From Sphaerulina vaccinii (Eukaryota > Ascomycota > Dothideomycetes > Mycosphaerellales > Mycosphaerellaceae): DNA of 64,000 nt. The stretch is from contig JAKUDP010000002.1 in the NCBI GenBank assembly GCA_022570795.1, positions 2,914,001 through 2,978,000 on the forward strand, given 5' to 3'. The notes beneath the pieces were generated by a model. The model ran no database searches and was not told the origin of the DNA. It saw only the letters and a list, made by a program, of their open reading frames with translations. The translations under genes were made by a program, and so were the position numbers. How positions within the stretch are numbered: position 1 is the first letter of the stretch; every line of letters starts with the position of its first letter. Below are positions 42,923 through 55,018 of this stretch, one piece after another.

Positions 42923-45900
42923 TTAGTCTTCATCAAGGTGGGCGCTAGCCTGTGGAAGCCACAGCTGAACCTCGTCAATAGCTTCTTGCTCCGCCATGCC
43001 CATCTGGTAGTCCTGCTCTCCGCGATCGTTCAAGACAACGACATGGCGATTGGAAGCTCTGGACGCTGCGAGTCTCCTCGCGACCTCGTTCGCCTCGTTC
43101 AGGGTTACCAGACGACGCCTAGCGATGCCCTGCTCCTCAAGCTTGGTCTTGGTTGCCTTTAGCATATCCCAAGCCCTGTCCCGGGCGTTGCGAGGATCTT
43201 CGTCCAGCACTTCGACGAAAGTCTTCGCGTCTCTATGAATCAGGTCCGTGACATACCTGCCTTGCCTCGTCACGTAGTGGGTCCTGAGCGGAGGTGGGTT
43301 ACTGCAAACCGCGGCGATAGCACTGTCTTCGCCCATCTCGCATGGCGTGCGTCCTGTAGCGTTCTCCCTCATTACCAACGTTGGGTCACACTCGAGGATG
43401 GATCTCGTCAGGTCGTCTTTGTTCTGTCGTACAGCCACATGGATAGGTGCATTGCCTTTGCCGTTCACGAAATTGAGCTCAGCGCCTTTGCTCCACTCCA
43501 AAATGAGCTGTAATACTGCATTGCCATACTTGGAATAGGAGTGATGGTCGACAACCTGCTGGATCCATTGCGCTAAAGGTGTCAATGAGCCAGGATGCTT
43601 CGCGCTGCGCTCTGTGAACAAAGTCTTCAAGAGACGCTTGTCAATGAGTTCGAGCATGCTCCGGAGTCGAATAAGGCCGGCATCACTCATCACAGCCAGT
43701 CGCAACAGATTGTGAATGAGATTCTCTCCAGCTCCTGTCCGCACAGTCTGATCTGCTCCTGCTTCGATGAGGATCTTGGCAGCATCCACGCGGTAGAAAC
43801 GGAAGCAGAGGGCCAGTGGTGCAATGCCATCCATGGACTTGCGGTCGACTGAGTCAGGAAGGGCCTTTATCAGGAAGCGCAGGACCTTTTCCGTTTCCTG
43901 GAGTGGCTTGCTTAGGAGGCAGCAGTGGATCGCGAGATTCGTTCGGGCAGTGAGAAATTTGGTCACCACTGCCTCAAACCCGCCCTTTGCTTGTGCTAGC
44001 AGCTTCACCCTCTTGTCATCCGCGTTAGTGCTGGCGAACTCTTGGTAGGCTCTCATTGGAGCATCAGACAGAAACCATTCGATAGTGTCGAGTGAGTTCG
44101 CGCGGCAAGCTTCCAGGAATGGAGGCCGATGTTGCTCACGTGGTTGGTAGACCTGATCACGGCCTCGATCTGCCCAGTCCTTTCGCTTCTTCCCGTAAAC
44201 CCAGAGTCCTTGATAGTATTTAGGTTTCTCAACTATCTCAACGCCAGAGTTGGCGACAAGTTGGTCCAGTGGAATGCCTGCGCCAGTGTGCTTGATCATC
44301 TCAACCAGCAAGTGCGGACGATCCAGCTTGATGGCTTCCAGGAAGTCGTCCTCTTCAACCGTAAAGAAACGTTTGGCACCAGCGTCGTCCTTCTCATTGG
44401 CTTCGATCTCAGTGTACTGCTTACCAAGAGACAAAAGGTAGATCAGAAGATCGTGATCGTCGTTGTGAAGAGCGAATTGAATGAGATTGCGAGGAGGTCC
44501 GATCAGTTTACGCTTTTCGTCAGAGATGTGGTTGCTTGCAGCCTTTAAGGAGCCGGTGTTTGTTCGCTTTCCGGCCATTGTATGTGATCGACGAGGACCG
44601 AAGTAAGTGAAGCCATCGCCAGTTTGCGATGCAGATCGCAGAGGGCCACCTAGTAAAGTCAGTGCATATGTCCACGTTACTAGTGGATGTTGTCCTGGCA
44701 GAGGCTTGGAACATACCCATGAAGTCCGTCACTGGAGCATTCCAGCGAAGCATTGCTAAGGGCGTGACCCGAGACTTGACCTGAGTAGACACTTCCCCAA
44801 CATTCTCCACCGTAAATTCGTCGTCGACGATCTCCGAATACAGTGCGACCTCGGAGTCGTCATCATCATTGTCGCTATCGTACTCGCTGCCTTCGGCACC
44901 ATTCACGCCATAGTGATGTTTCTTTGCGTCGTCCGCTGGCAGATACTGGGCTTTCGCAATCTCCATGATTGCAGAGCCCAGCTCGAAGTTCCCTTGTAAA
45001 ATGGCAATGTGGAAAGGCGTTAGATTGTGTTGATCCTGCGTCGCCACTTGCAGGGGAGGTTGGCTATCTCCATTCTCGTCTTCCCACTGAGCCAAGGTAA
45101 GCTCTTTGGTAGTCTGAATATCGCCAGACCAGGCAGCTTGGAAGAGCTTCATGTACCTAGCATGAGTCTCATCGGTCAAGTCTGGTAGACGAAAGTTGTA
45201 GCCGACCTCGAATGGTTTGGGCTTGCCAATGCTATGCGATCTATAGTGGAAGCGATCGTTTCGCTCCTCTGGATCCTTGATATCTGGGTGGAGCTCCGTG
45301 AACGTCTTCGCGCCACGCTCAATCAGAAGAACCTCGAGCGATCGATATTGACTCTCCATGTCGCGGATGGCGCCCTCCTTCTCCGCGAGCCTAGTGTTGT
45401 CGTCAACCTTCTTTGCTTGCTCCTGGTAAGTCTTCATTTGCTGCTCGTAGGTCTGCTTTGCCTGTTCTAGCTGTTTCTTCGCAGTCTAGTACTTGTAGGT
45501 GCCCGCGGACAGGCCAGTAAGGTATGATGCATCATCTTGAAGCGCGATCGGCTCCTGAGGATCGTCTGTCTGCTCGGGTTTCCAGTCTTTAAGCTCTGAT
45601 ACCTTAGCTCGTACTGCATCAAGCAGAGTCGCGCCTTTGGTATAACGTCGCATGTACTCGTCGTGCGCAACGCACCATCCACTCGTGGTCAATGTGTTGA
45701 CATCCACGCCATACTCCGTAATCAACGTCCTCGCAAGGTCCGGTAGCTCAGACTGGACCGCAGCCACGACAGGTTGCTGTACTTTCCTTTCGAAGTCTTG
45801 CTTATTGCGCTTCGAGTCAGGAGGAACGTCTTGCTTGAGTTGGTATGCCTTCATGTATGAGCTGAACTCGATCGAAGGGCGTGCATGGTTTGTGAGAAGC

Positions 45901-48647
45901 AACATTGCCGTGAGACTATCTCTGGCTGCGACGGCTCTCATCAGTGGGCTGGCGACACTGAAGTTCCATCGATCTCCAGACACGGCCAAGTGGTTGATTG
46001 CTCTAGCTGTGCCAGTCTTGTCGTTGTCCAAGAGCGCTTGAACCATGTCTGGTTGGCCTGCGATGCAGTACTGTAACGCAGTGTTCTGATTCATGTCCGC
46101 TTGTGATATCGTGGCTCCGAGTTCGATGAGGACTTTGACTATCTGCTTCGCGTCCTCAATTGGCAATTGCAGAGCCAATACCAGCGTTAGAATTGCAGCT
46201 CTGGCTGACTTATCGTGGTCGTTGAAAAGCTTGATGGGCAACAGAATATCCGCACCGAATTGCTGATGGAGTTGTCAGCGTATCGATTGGAAGACAGGTT
46301 AACAAAATAACAGTCTGCACTTACCTGCACAAGGCAGCGCACGACTTCAACATGGCCCTTCACGATCGCAAGATGCAATGGCGAGACTGCCACATCCCAC
46401 GCAGTGACGTTGACATCGTAAACGTCAGGCTCGTCTTCGTCGGTATCTTTGTTTGCCAAGACTTCCGTATCTGGCATATTGGGTGAGGCAATATTGACGA
46501 TCGAATTCTCGGTAGTGGCATCAAATGCCCCTTCTGTGGCATCATCGACCATGTCGATATCAGAGTCTTGATCACTGCCGGAGGCGAGCGTTGTGTCCTC
46601 CATTGCCACATCGAGACCTTTCGCGGTGAGACGAGCTTTGCGCTTTGTATCCAGCTTGGCCTGCTCTTCTTCTTCATTCGCTTCACTCTTGCGTAACAGC
46701 GCCGAAATGATATCAACGTTGCCACGGATAGCAGCCAAATGAAGCGCTGTCTTGCCGTCCACCAGCCGAGCAACAAGTCGAGCTCCATGATGGATGAGTG
46801 AATTCACGATCTCCAGGCTAGAGTTCGCAACCGCCAAGTGTAATGGTGTGCGTCCGGTATAGTCGCGCGTATTTGGATCATTGCCTTCTTGCTCGAGCCA
46901 GCTGCGCACGAACTCGCTGTCGCCATCTACGATTGCTTTGCAGAGCTGTTCCGTATTGCCCACATATGCCATATCAGTCCAGCCGTCGGCATTGATAGGG
47001 TTGAAGGAGCCGATTGTCTGTCTGCCAGGGTTCTCAATCAGGAAGTTACCCTTGGTAGATCTTGCTCTCCTCTTCCGCCAGCTCTTCTTCTTCGACAGTT
47101 CCTGGCTCTGGGCAGTACCCGCAGCAGTCTTTGAAGACATCCTTGGCGCGGCCGAAGAATGCCGGGTGGCGGTGCAAGTTGATCTCACTTCGGTCTTTGG
47201 GTCGATTCCATTCAGAGTTGAGCCTAAAAGTAGACGAAGATGGTAAGCAAGTAGTCTTTGAGCATCTGTCTCCCAGATGTTCGTTGTAAAGCTCTACACC
47301 ACAGTGTCGTTCGAGCTCGTCAGAACATGAAAGGATGGGAATGCACTCACAGCAAGTCTTTCGTGAAGAGTAGCTTTTCGATCTTACGAGCATGAAACTT
47401 TGGCCCATATGGTATCGTGAAGGTGTGGTAGTCGCTCACTTCGTCAGAGTCGACCCACTCCGCAACTTCGTCTCCATAATCATTCTTGATGTTGCCCCAA
47501 ATCTGATGACGCCGCTGGTTGTATCGATTGACAGCTGGTCGACCACGTCCAACACGGCGTTGGTCCAAATAAGCATCTCGATCTTGGCTCTTGGGCAGTT
47601 TCTCCAATATGAGCAATCGAGCCAGGCCTTCCGTGCGGCCGAACGAACGCTCAAAGATAGTCGGGTCAATACGAGAGCGGTTGAGATTAGGCCAGTACAC
47701 TTCAAAGCCACGACGTGCGTACTTCGAGAGACGGTTCTCGTAGGAGGGGCTTCTGCGAGTGAGATCAACAGCGTTAGTCTGAGTCATGTACGCCATGATC
47801 GCTCGAGGGCTGGCATAGACCTGCTTGCCGTCATAGGCGGCACAGCTGCAGTCCACGTCGAAGCCAGTCAGGATCTCTGAGATCGAGCTGTATATGCGAA
47901 GCACAATCTGTACGTGACGCGTAGGATACCTTGAGATATTAGTGTGGAGCTTACGTGGCGTACAGTGAGCATCACTTACTGACTAACGATAGTGATGGCA
48001 TTCTTGGTGCGGACAGTGGTGGTCTCCGTCAATATTGCATCTCGAATGCTTTGCTCAATCTCCTTGATCTTGTCAACAGCTTGTTCTTCAGTCAGATCGT
48101 ACAAGAAAAGATCCACGTCCGACGCAGGTGCGAGCTGCTCGTGATAGTACTCTCGCAGTGCCCGCTTGGAGCCGCTGTGCTTCTCAGGTACTGCCAGAAG
48201 TGGTGTCACCACGCTGGAGCCAGCAGCCACGACGTTGTTCCATTTGAGATCGACCAGTGAGGATTCCGAGAAGACGTTGAAGTTAGTCCGAAAATGTGCA
48301 AAGGATTGCACAATTGCTGGACTGTCGTTGGCTCGTCTCTCCTTTTGCTTCAGTGGCATGATATACGAGTCCCGCTGCTTCTGGTCCTCTGTCTCGAGCT
48401 TGCGAGCACGGATGCGAACGCTGTCCTCGTGGCCGGTGAAGATTGGCACCACGCTCGGAGTCGCGGTGGACAGATGGCCTGGCTGCTGTGCGAAGACTTT
48501 GCGCATCTCAGTGTCATATTTCTGATATGGCTCAATGAGCTCGAGCAATGGCTTGTCCTTGTGCGTGTCGAAATATTCGATGAAACAATCGTGCTTCGCT
48601 GGCAGGTCTGGCAAGCTAACCTTGAGTGGCTCTGTTTCGACTGCCAT
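42923..48647 (-). CDS. Giant ankyrin-repeat protein, frame interrupted twice
   Basis: Five exons: 47980..48647, 47351..47929, 46325..47223, 44717..46262 and 42923..44649; introns 50, 127, 62 and 67 bp; about 1,805 residues if lesions are ignored. The first 440 residues have no recognised domain (MAVETEPLKVSLPDLPAKHD..). Ankyrin repeats follow, for example DYTGRTPLHLAVANSSLEIV, DGKTALHLAAIRGNVDI, SPLHLAIVKGHVEVVRCL and GNAPIHVAVRQNKDDL, broken by acidic linkers and a coiled coil (KKQLEQAKQTYEQQMKTY). Two lesions: an extra G near 47045-47050, where YQG must shift one base to reach NFLIENPG, and an in-frame TAG at 45486-45488 between GTYKY and TAKKQ. Splicing cannot remove either. Likely a scaffold protein; function unknown. 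Confidence 0.8.
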
Positions 48648-49600
48648 GATGTCGAATGACTTGTCGAGTTTCTGGGATGATCTGTTTTTCTGGTTGTCTG
48701 AGCTGTGTGTGAGATGCAGTGCAGGAGCTGTAGTAAAGCCGCAGAAGGAAACCGCGTCTACTGACGGTAGTACTTTCCGTTCACGTTCACGACCTCATCT
48801 TTATATTCTGTCAGAGTGTCGTTGTCGTGCAGTCTTCCATGGTCTGTGGTCCAATGGATCGCTGTGCTGCCTGGGCAAACGCCACTCTAAGGCAACATGT
48901 GCAGAATATCACGTGCGTGTGAATAAGGTACTGCGCGATGGACTCTCGGCTCTCTGCTGTGCTGGAGTCGACTGCTGTTGTCCTCGACAGCACACGCGTC
49001 TGATTTTCGCGTTGATTATAGAGATTCGAGAGAAGAGAAGTGCTGGACGCGCGTCGAGGACGTCTTGGCTGTTGAAGCGACATCGGCGGTCTAGACTTCC
49101 TCTTCACCTCTCCTCTCCCACTTCTTTCCACCGAGGCCTCGCACCATCGGCGCTCTGTTCATGTTCATTTACAGCAGTTCATTTACAGCAGGGAGCCATT
49201 CTAAGACAGTCCTGACCGAGGCCTCGACCTCAGAATCAGCGCGCTACGCGTCGGCAGCAGCTTGCCAGCAAGCACTGTGCCACCGTCGACCTGACAGCCA
49301 TGTTCAGATCTATAACAGCGCCTGGTCAACCACTCGTAGCACGATCCAAGGAACTTGATGCGAGGAGCTGTGATTTCTCGTCTATTCAGAGAGCTCTCGA
49401 GGCGATTGCAGCACTACGCTCAGAAATTCAGAGAGCTCTCGAGGCGATTGCAGCACTACGCTCAGAAGTACAGTATGCTACAGAAGAAAGCTATAGAACA
49501 AAAGATGGAAGCTTCTCACATACCAGATCGCAACAACGCTCAACGTCTTATCGATCACCTGTCACCCACCACGCATACACGCTCTTTTTCAGGCATCGGA
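48648..49600. other. Intergenic with a 42-bp tandem duplication
   Basis: Promoter side of the ankyrin gene and 3' side of the secreted-protein gene. It contains one perfect 42-bp tandem duplication (49384..49467). No gene recognised. Confidence 0.5.
49384..49467 (+). repeat. Perfect 42-bp tandem duplication
   Basis: Two identical adjacent units, 49384..49425 and 49426..49467, each beginning ATTCAGAGAGCTCTCGAGGC and ending CTACGCTCAGAA. In one frame each would encode 14 residues (FRELSRRLQHYAQK), but no gene is established here. Perfect identity implies a recent duplication. Confidence 0.92.
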
Positions 49601-50329
49601 TCAGAGATAGCCCAGGGTGACATTCTGACACTCACGCAACCACGCATCCGACAGCACCAAGAAGGCTGCGTCCCCAGTGCCACAAATCTGCGGAATGTTC
49701 GCCGTTATGAACTCCTTCGCCACGGTGAATTGGACCTGCAGCCATACCTCCTTTGTTCCACTGTTGACCAGCGGAGCGACAAAGCTCCCATTCGGCACCA
49801 TAGCGCCCGTACTCCCGAACAACACAGGCCATGCATGGACCGTGGCATCGCCGAATCCAGTCGCCGTATAGACAGTATTGACATCAGCGAAAGCGTAAGT
49901 ACTGGAAGAAATGGCCTGTAGGGTTCTATCGAAAGGACACCCTTCAGAAGGTCCTGGCACATAACGGGGGTCTGCAGATGCATTGAAGCGGTTTGCGCGG
50001 GCGACCTCGGGCGTGAAAGAGATCTTGTCGGAGGAGATATACGCGTATCGGCCGACGAGGGATTGGTTAGATGATGTGGTGATGTATAGTCCGGTCCCAG
50101 CTGAGGCGAGGTTTGTGACTGCTGGAGTCGCCGATGCGCTGCTTTTTGGAATAGGCGTGACCAGAGTGGTTTTCGTGAGCGAGCTACTTGTCGTACATTT
50201 TTCCTTCGCGACGCAGCGAGCAGCTGCTGAGCACGAGCTGTGGTGTGGTCATTATGCATACTCCATCAGCTTTGATCATGATCGACATGCTTACAGTGTT
50301 GCTAGAGCGAGGATCTTTGCGAACTTCAT
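49601..50329 (-). CDS. Secreted Ser/Thr-rich protein, candidate effector or surface protein
   Basis: Exons 50295..50329 and 49601..50237 over a 57-bp intron (GTAAGC..CACAG) give 223 residues. The split start MKFAKILALATL|SCSAAA is a signal peptide, cleaved around AAA-RC. A Ser/Thr/Ala-rich linker (KCTTSSSLTKTTLVTPIPKS) suits O-glycosylation. The core has many beta-type stretches (GTGLYITTSSNQSLVGRYAY, KEVWLQVQFTVAKEF) and a few cysteines (GCPFD, QICGTG, RECQN) that could form two or three disulfides. No enzyme motif or GPI signal is seen. Secretion is well supported; whether it acts on a host or on the cell wall is not known. Confidence 0.75.
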
Positions 50330-51552
50330 GGTGATCACGCAGACGTTGTCCGTCGAGAGTCAGAGTCGTACAAGGTCAGGATAATGCAGTGAGAGTGAAA
50401 TACGGGAGTTGATAGACTGATACGAGCAGATTTATACCTCTACACTCCATGGCCTAGCCCTGGACGACTCTGCACTTCGGTCGCATAGCTGCTTGCACGA
50501 GGCTCGAACGTTCCGGTGCGGCATTTGAAGTGCGTACCTGCATTTGCATCTGATCTGTACCTGCGTGCGGCACCGCTTAAGGTCATATATCGAGCTAAGA
50601 CATCCCGTTTCCGGACTTGACATGCTTTCACGGCACTAATTCGTGCTAGCCAGCATCACTGACCGAGACTTGTGAGATCTTGACAGATCTTGACAGATGT
50701 GGACGATGCGGTACATCTGAGACATACCCGTATAGCGCTATGACCAGCTCGCCGCAGTCAGTGACTATACATGTCGCCTTGCGCGTGCTCACGGGGAATT
50801 TCAGCCTATGTATAGTCTATGTTTTGGATCAAAATCCAGATGGACACGGACAAACGGAATTTTCCGCGCGCAAGTTCGATAATGTGTGAAGGTGAGACAA
50901 ATACAAACATCCACGTATTCAGGAGAATATTTTGCGCCCTTGTTCGAGAACTCTACGGCTGTGCTCTGCACTTGTCCATACGCTCGCTTTCGTCTTGGGC
51001 AGAGGCCAATAAAAAGCAAATGCAATGCATACGCGGCCACTCTGGCTATACCATGTCTCACTTTGCCGCCATATGGGCCTTTTCATCTTAATGATCAAGA
51101 GATCATGGATGACGATGTCCCTGTCGATGGGATGCACCATCGCTTACTCACAAACTCTGTTGAGTGCAATAGCGTCGAGTTGTCTGTTCGTTGACTATGC
51201 ATGCCTTGTTGCAACAGTGGCCAGCTGAGCAGTCTCGTCCGATGATGATCGTGTCTGCCAAGTGATAGTAATCGCGTAAGATGCCCGCGAGGATGCATTT
51301 CCGACCGCGCATGGTCGTGCTGGCGCGAGGCCGTTCGTGACCGTCCTAGTACCTGTGGCTATACTCTTGCAACCATTTCTGTATATCTTTTCAAATCACC
51401 TGCAGCGGACGTTCTTCGTACGATTTTGTACATACTGCCCATCGTAGCATGGTCGAGCGATCGCTAAACCGTGCTCTTGCACAAAGTTATCCAGTCCTTC
51501 TTAGTAATCCCTCGAACGCCCACGATATGCTCCATAATCTCCATATCCTTTC
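50330..51552. other. Intergenic, no gene seen
   Basis: 1.2 kb holding the promoter of the secreted-protein gene at its left edge. A short exact repeat TCTTGACAGATCTTGACAGA lies at about 50677. No coding pattern. Confidence 0.5.
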
Positions 51553-52212
51553 TTAGAAACCTGGCGGATTCAATCTCTGGCTCACTCTCGTCCACTTTGG
51601 CAATTTATGCACACCCTTCCGATAGCCTCTCACTTTCTTGTCAAACATGCTGTATTTATCTCTGGGCAGCATTTCTGCTTCTGTCGGCATCTCAGCCTTC
51701 CACCTTTCGATCAATTTCGTTGTGCCCGTTTCCCTCACGACATCCCTCAACAGCACTTTCCCAGGCGTAGGCACTCCCACTGAATTTGACGAAGGAACCC
51801 AGTCGCCTTGTTTGGGCCCTTTGCCATGCCGTAGCTCGGATATCGCTTTGCTCTTCGGTGATGATATTGCGAGCAGCCTTTGCCCCTCTGCTGTTGTGGA
51901 AAGTTCGTCGCTGGTGGCTGTCCCGATCGAATCGGCAAGATCTGGTGTTTCGCTGGCAGAGACCGTTTCTCTCGTTTCGAGTGGTGTTTGTGACAATGAC
52001 GCCGTCTGTTTTCGGAGCGCATTATCGAGGATCGCGACTACATTGTCGACTCGTCGTAGTCGTTGCCTTTGCCGTTGCTTTTGAGGGGATGAAAGGCGCC
52101 ATGGTATCTTCCTGTAAGATGTCAGTGTCGCGAGCAGAAGAGATGCATCAGCCTACGCATACCATAACAGACCGCCTGAGAGCGGAGCACTGGGTTTGAA
52201 GGCGCCAAACAT
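51553..52212 (-). CDS. MRPL31: Mitochondrial large-subunit ribosomal protein mL60 (54S L31)
   Basis: Exons 52163..52212 and 51553..52111 over a 51-bp intron (GTATGC..TACAG) give 202 residues. The first exon supplies MFGAFKPSAPLSGGLLW, joined to KIPWRLSSPQKQRQRQRLRR and VDNVVAILDNAL, the N-terminal signature of the fungal L31/mL60 family. A Ser/Thr-rich linker follows, then the conserved C-terminal part PRDKYSMFDKKVRGYRKGVH and KLPKWTRVSQRLNPPGF. The protein belongs to the mitochondrial 54S subunit. An ORF search without the first exon would miss the family-specific start. It shares a 151-bp promoter region with TRS20. Confidence 0.87.
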
Positions 52213-52363
52213 GGTGAATGTACAGAAGATGTGGTGCTTGTCAAAAGTTCGATGCTGAAGTTCCGCGGGAATGCCCGGCCAAGACCACGTTCACTTCACG
52301 AGGACAGGGACATCAACATCGACATCAACCTCAACGAGATGTCAGGTCAGGAGGGCTGAAAAC
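52213..52363. promoter_or_regulatory. Shared divergent promoter MRPL31 / TRS20
   Basis: 151 bp separate the two opposing start codons. A small repeat GACATCAACATCGACATCAA occurs at about 52311. Promoter assignment is from geometry. Confidence 0.55.
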
Positions 52364-52993
52364 ATGTCCTACTACTTCGTGATCATCGGCACGCGTGACA
52401 ATGCTCTCTTCGAACTGGACTTCGGCACTTCCAAAGTCGGCGGCGATGGCCTTGCGCGCTTTCGAGAAGAAGCGAAGCATATGAACCAGTTCATTGTGCA
52501 CGCTGCGATCGATCTTGTTGAGGAAGCGCAATGGAGTACGAAGGACTTGTATGCCGCTTTCTATGACCTATCCGACAATGCATGATACTGATATGTTCAC
52601 TCTAGATATCTAAAGAAAGTCGACTCCTTCCAGAACAATCATATACACTGCTTCCTGACAGGCGGAAACATCAAGTTCATGCTGTTGATGAATCCTGATC
52701 CAAGCGTTACACCATACTCCAATTACCAGGCACCGCCGAGCAGGCCGAACACAGCGAGGCAGAGTACCTTGATTGCAAACAACCCCTCGAGTCAGCAGAC
52801 TGAGGAGGCCGTACGCCAGTTCATGACTGAAGTGAGTCTTTGAGTGTATCTGCTCGATCTCCATACTGATTAGCGTCAGGTATATGAAGCCTGGATGAAG
52901 TGCATCATGAACCCATTCTACAACGTCAACCAGACAGTCACAAGCCCAGTCTTCCGGAGCAGGGTCGCAACAGCCGCGAAGAAGTATCTATGA
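52364..52993 (+). CDS. TRS20: TRAPP complex subunit 2 (sedlin)
   Basis: Exons 52364..52548, 52606..52831 and 52880..52993, introns 57 and 48 bp, 174 residues. The start MSYYFVIIGTRDNALFELDF is the longin-fold opening of sedlin. It continues HMNQFIVHAAIDLVEEAQW, then across the first intron STKDL|YLKKVDSFQNNHI and CFLTGGNIKFMLLMNP. A Ser/Asn-rich insertion precedes the last helix, EEAVRQFMTE|VYEAWMKCIMNPFY, and the typical end FRSRVATAAKKYL. The donor TT|GTATGC was chosen because it joins STKDL to YLKKVD as in the family. Trs20 is a core TRAPP subunit, acting in ER-Golgi vesicle tethering and autophagy. Confidence 0.93.
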
Positions 52994-54136
52994 GCTTAGC
53001 ACGACACCGTAACTATATGAGCTCGGTGGCATTATACCTGACTGGAAGGATGACCTGTTCGTATGTGATTTCTGGATATGTTCAGTGCCTTTGAGACAGA
53101 CCTTGATCTGCTTCTCATTAATATCATGGCCATTGCAAGGAAGATACTATCGTTCTCTTACAAGAAGGCGCCAACCATCCATTCCAAGGACCGACACGTC
53201 AGGAAGGAAGAGATGAGACACGTCAAAGAAGCAGTTCTCCGAATTCTGGGGCATTGCACCATGTTCGGGGCTTCTAACAATTGGCGACGACATCTTTCAG
53301 CCGTGAAGATATACGGTGATACGCCGCGGCGCAACTTCGCGCAGGCACAGGGAAAGCCAGGCAGTCGACGGTATCTTCGATATGCCATCAGGAGTCCGAG
53401 GTACACCATCAGGGGTTTGATCGAAATCTGCACACAAGGAGATAGAGGAGGATGCTCTAGAGATTCACTGCGCCTCGCAAGATCTTCGCGAGAGATCGCT
53501 GTTGCACAAATCAACTAGATGCCAGAGAATGCTTTGCAACGCATGGGGAAGGCTCCCACTGCCAAGCGCGAGATATAGTCTACAGAAGCCATAAGAGAGA
53601 CAAGGACCTACAAGTCGAACAACTCAAAGTATACTCGGGCAATATCGGCTGGCATGGTGAGTGCTCAGGACTGTCCAGTGCTTCTCAGACAGAGATCTCA
53701 TGAATTTCAATATACTCATCGCATTGTGCTACCGGCCAGGTATGTTCGAGGATCTGTTGCTTTTCGATTGGGCTAACCTAGCAGAGTCATGCTGTTCGAT
53801 GATCCTCTGGATGGATGGTTTCTCTGTCGTAGTGTGCCTCGCAGGATGCCTTGCTTGCCCAGAAGCTGTTTCCATATATCAAGCTGTTAAGCTGTAGGCG
53901 TGCGTGCGTCGAGCGTCTAACCTGCCCGCCCGTGGTGGCAGGGCTTTCGTGGCGAATGAGGTCGACCGAATTGATAGGAATGTCTACGCAGACAGAGTCG
54001 TGTCCAGCAGCGAATCCTGATACAACCAGCAACGAAGGTCGCCGTTAGAAGGATGTGACGATGTCTGTCACAGCCGGACTTCAGTGGGAAGTCATTCGTC
54101 GATTGCCAGTGATCAAGCCAAGCAAAATCACATGGC
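52994..54136. other. Intergenic, no gene seen
   Basis: Convergent spacer between TRS20 and the aldo-keto reductase. Frames such as 53078..53518 show no family pattern. The AAGGACC/AGAGAC-rich stretch near 53590 is not informative. Confidence 0.45.
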
Positions 54137-55018
54137 TCATCTCAGCAGTAGGTCAAATGCATGCAACGCAGTACTCCATGCCTCGTGATTGGCGGCCTGC
54201 CAAGCCTGCACTCTCGCAATACCCATGATATCCTCTCGCATCCGGTCTACGTTCGTGGTGCCACACAGCACCTGGACTTGTCCCAGGCCTAGAACCAGAC
54301 TGTAGAGGGCGACTTCTTTGCTGACCACGGCAGCATGTCCAATATCAGCCACTGGCCTTGACTTGAGAAGATGTGGATTTGCGGTGAGTGTCCAAAAGCT
54401 TTGGTAGATAATCTTCTTGCTTTCGCAGAAGGTTCTGATGCTGCGGTCGTATCCTGACTCTCGATAGAATCTGTTCTGTAATACTGATGGCTTGATGGTG
54501 GCAGCCTCCCACAGTGCTTGGAGCACGTTGAGATCATAGCAGTTGGAAAGTCCTAGAGTTCGCACGTCGCCTGGAACATGAATCTCCAAAGCCTCCCACG
54601 CCTCCAAAGTTAGAGCGGTGGTTGGCAATGGCGAGTGCAAAACTAAGCAGTCAAGATAAGGTTTATTCCCACTCTCGTCATGGCCAAGGTTACGCAGGGA
54701 TGAGGCTATTGAAGCATGAACCTGAGCTGCAATGTTTTCCTTAGGATCGTAAGGTATTCCAGCCTTTAGATCTTGACCGTTGATGGAAGTGTACTTCGTC
54801 TGGATATAGAGGTCCTCGCGCTTGACCTGGCCATCTTGCAGTGCTTCACGAATGCCGGCGCCAACGAGATGTTCTTGATAGTGCTTCGGCTGCGCTGCTG
54901 TATCGATTCCACGAAATCCCGATAACAAAGCTTGCTTCACGAGGTCTTTGGTATGGTCTTTCTTCCAGGCAGTGCCGTAGAGGAGGCTGGGCAGCTTGGC
55001 CACCCTAGCTGTAGTCAT
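54137..55018 (-). CDS. Aldo-keto reductase
   Basis: Single exon, 293 residues from ATG 55018 (MTTARVAKLPSLLYGTAWKK). It is a TIM-barrel NAD(P)H-dependent oxidoreductase of the AKR superfamily. The catalytic tetrad is visible: Asp39 in GFRGIDTAAQ, Tyr47 in PKHYQEHLVGAGI, Lys75 in IQTKY and His128 in CLVLHSP. Later blocks include RTLGLSNCYDLNVLQAL, QNRFYRE and LCGTTNVDRMREDI, the cofactor-binding end. It is somewhat shorter than the usual 310-330 residues. No targeting signal, so cytosolic. The carbonyl substrate cannot be read from sequence. Confidence 0.92.
   Translation of the reverse strand: MTTARVAKLPSLLYGTAWKKDHTKDLVKQALLSGFRGIDTAAQPKHYQEHLVGAGIREALQDGQVKREDLYIQTKYTSINGQDLKAGIPYDPKENIAAQVHASIASSLRNLGHDESGNKPYLDCLVLHSPLPTTALTLEAWEALEIHVPGDVRTLGLSNCYDLNVLQALWEAATIKPSVLQNRFYRESGYDRSIRTFCESKKIIYQSFWTLTANPHLLKSRPVADIGHAAVVSKEVALYSLVLGLGQVQVLCGTTNVDRMREDIMGIARVQAWQAANHEAWSTALHAFDLLLR

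Noticed and set aside
45400..45560. A short intron removing the TAG of the ankyrin gene
   Set aside because: The only GT upstream is GTCCGC and gives 25-40-bp introns without a branch site, too short for this genome's 47-bp minimum.
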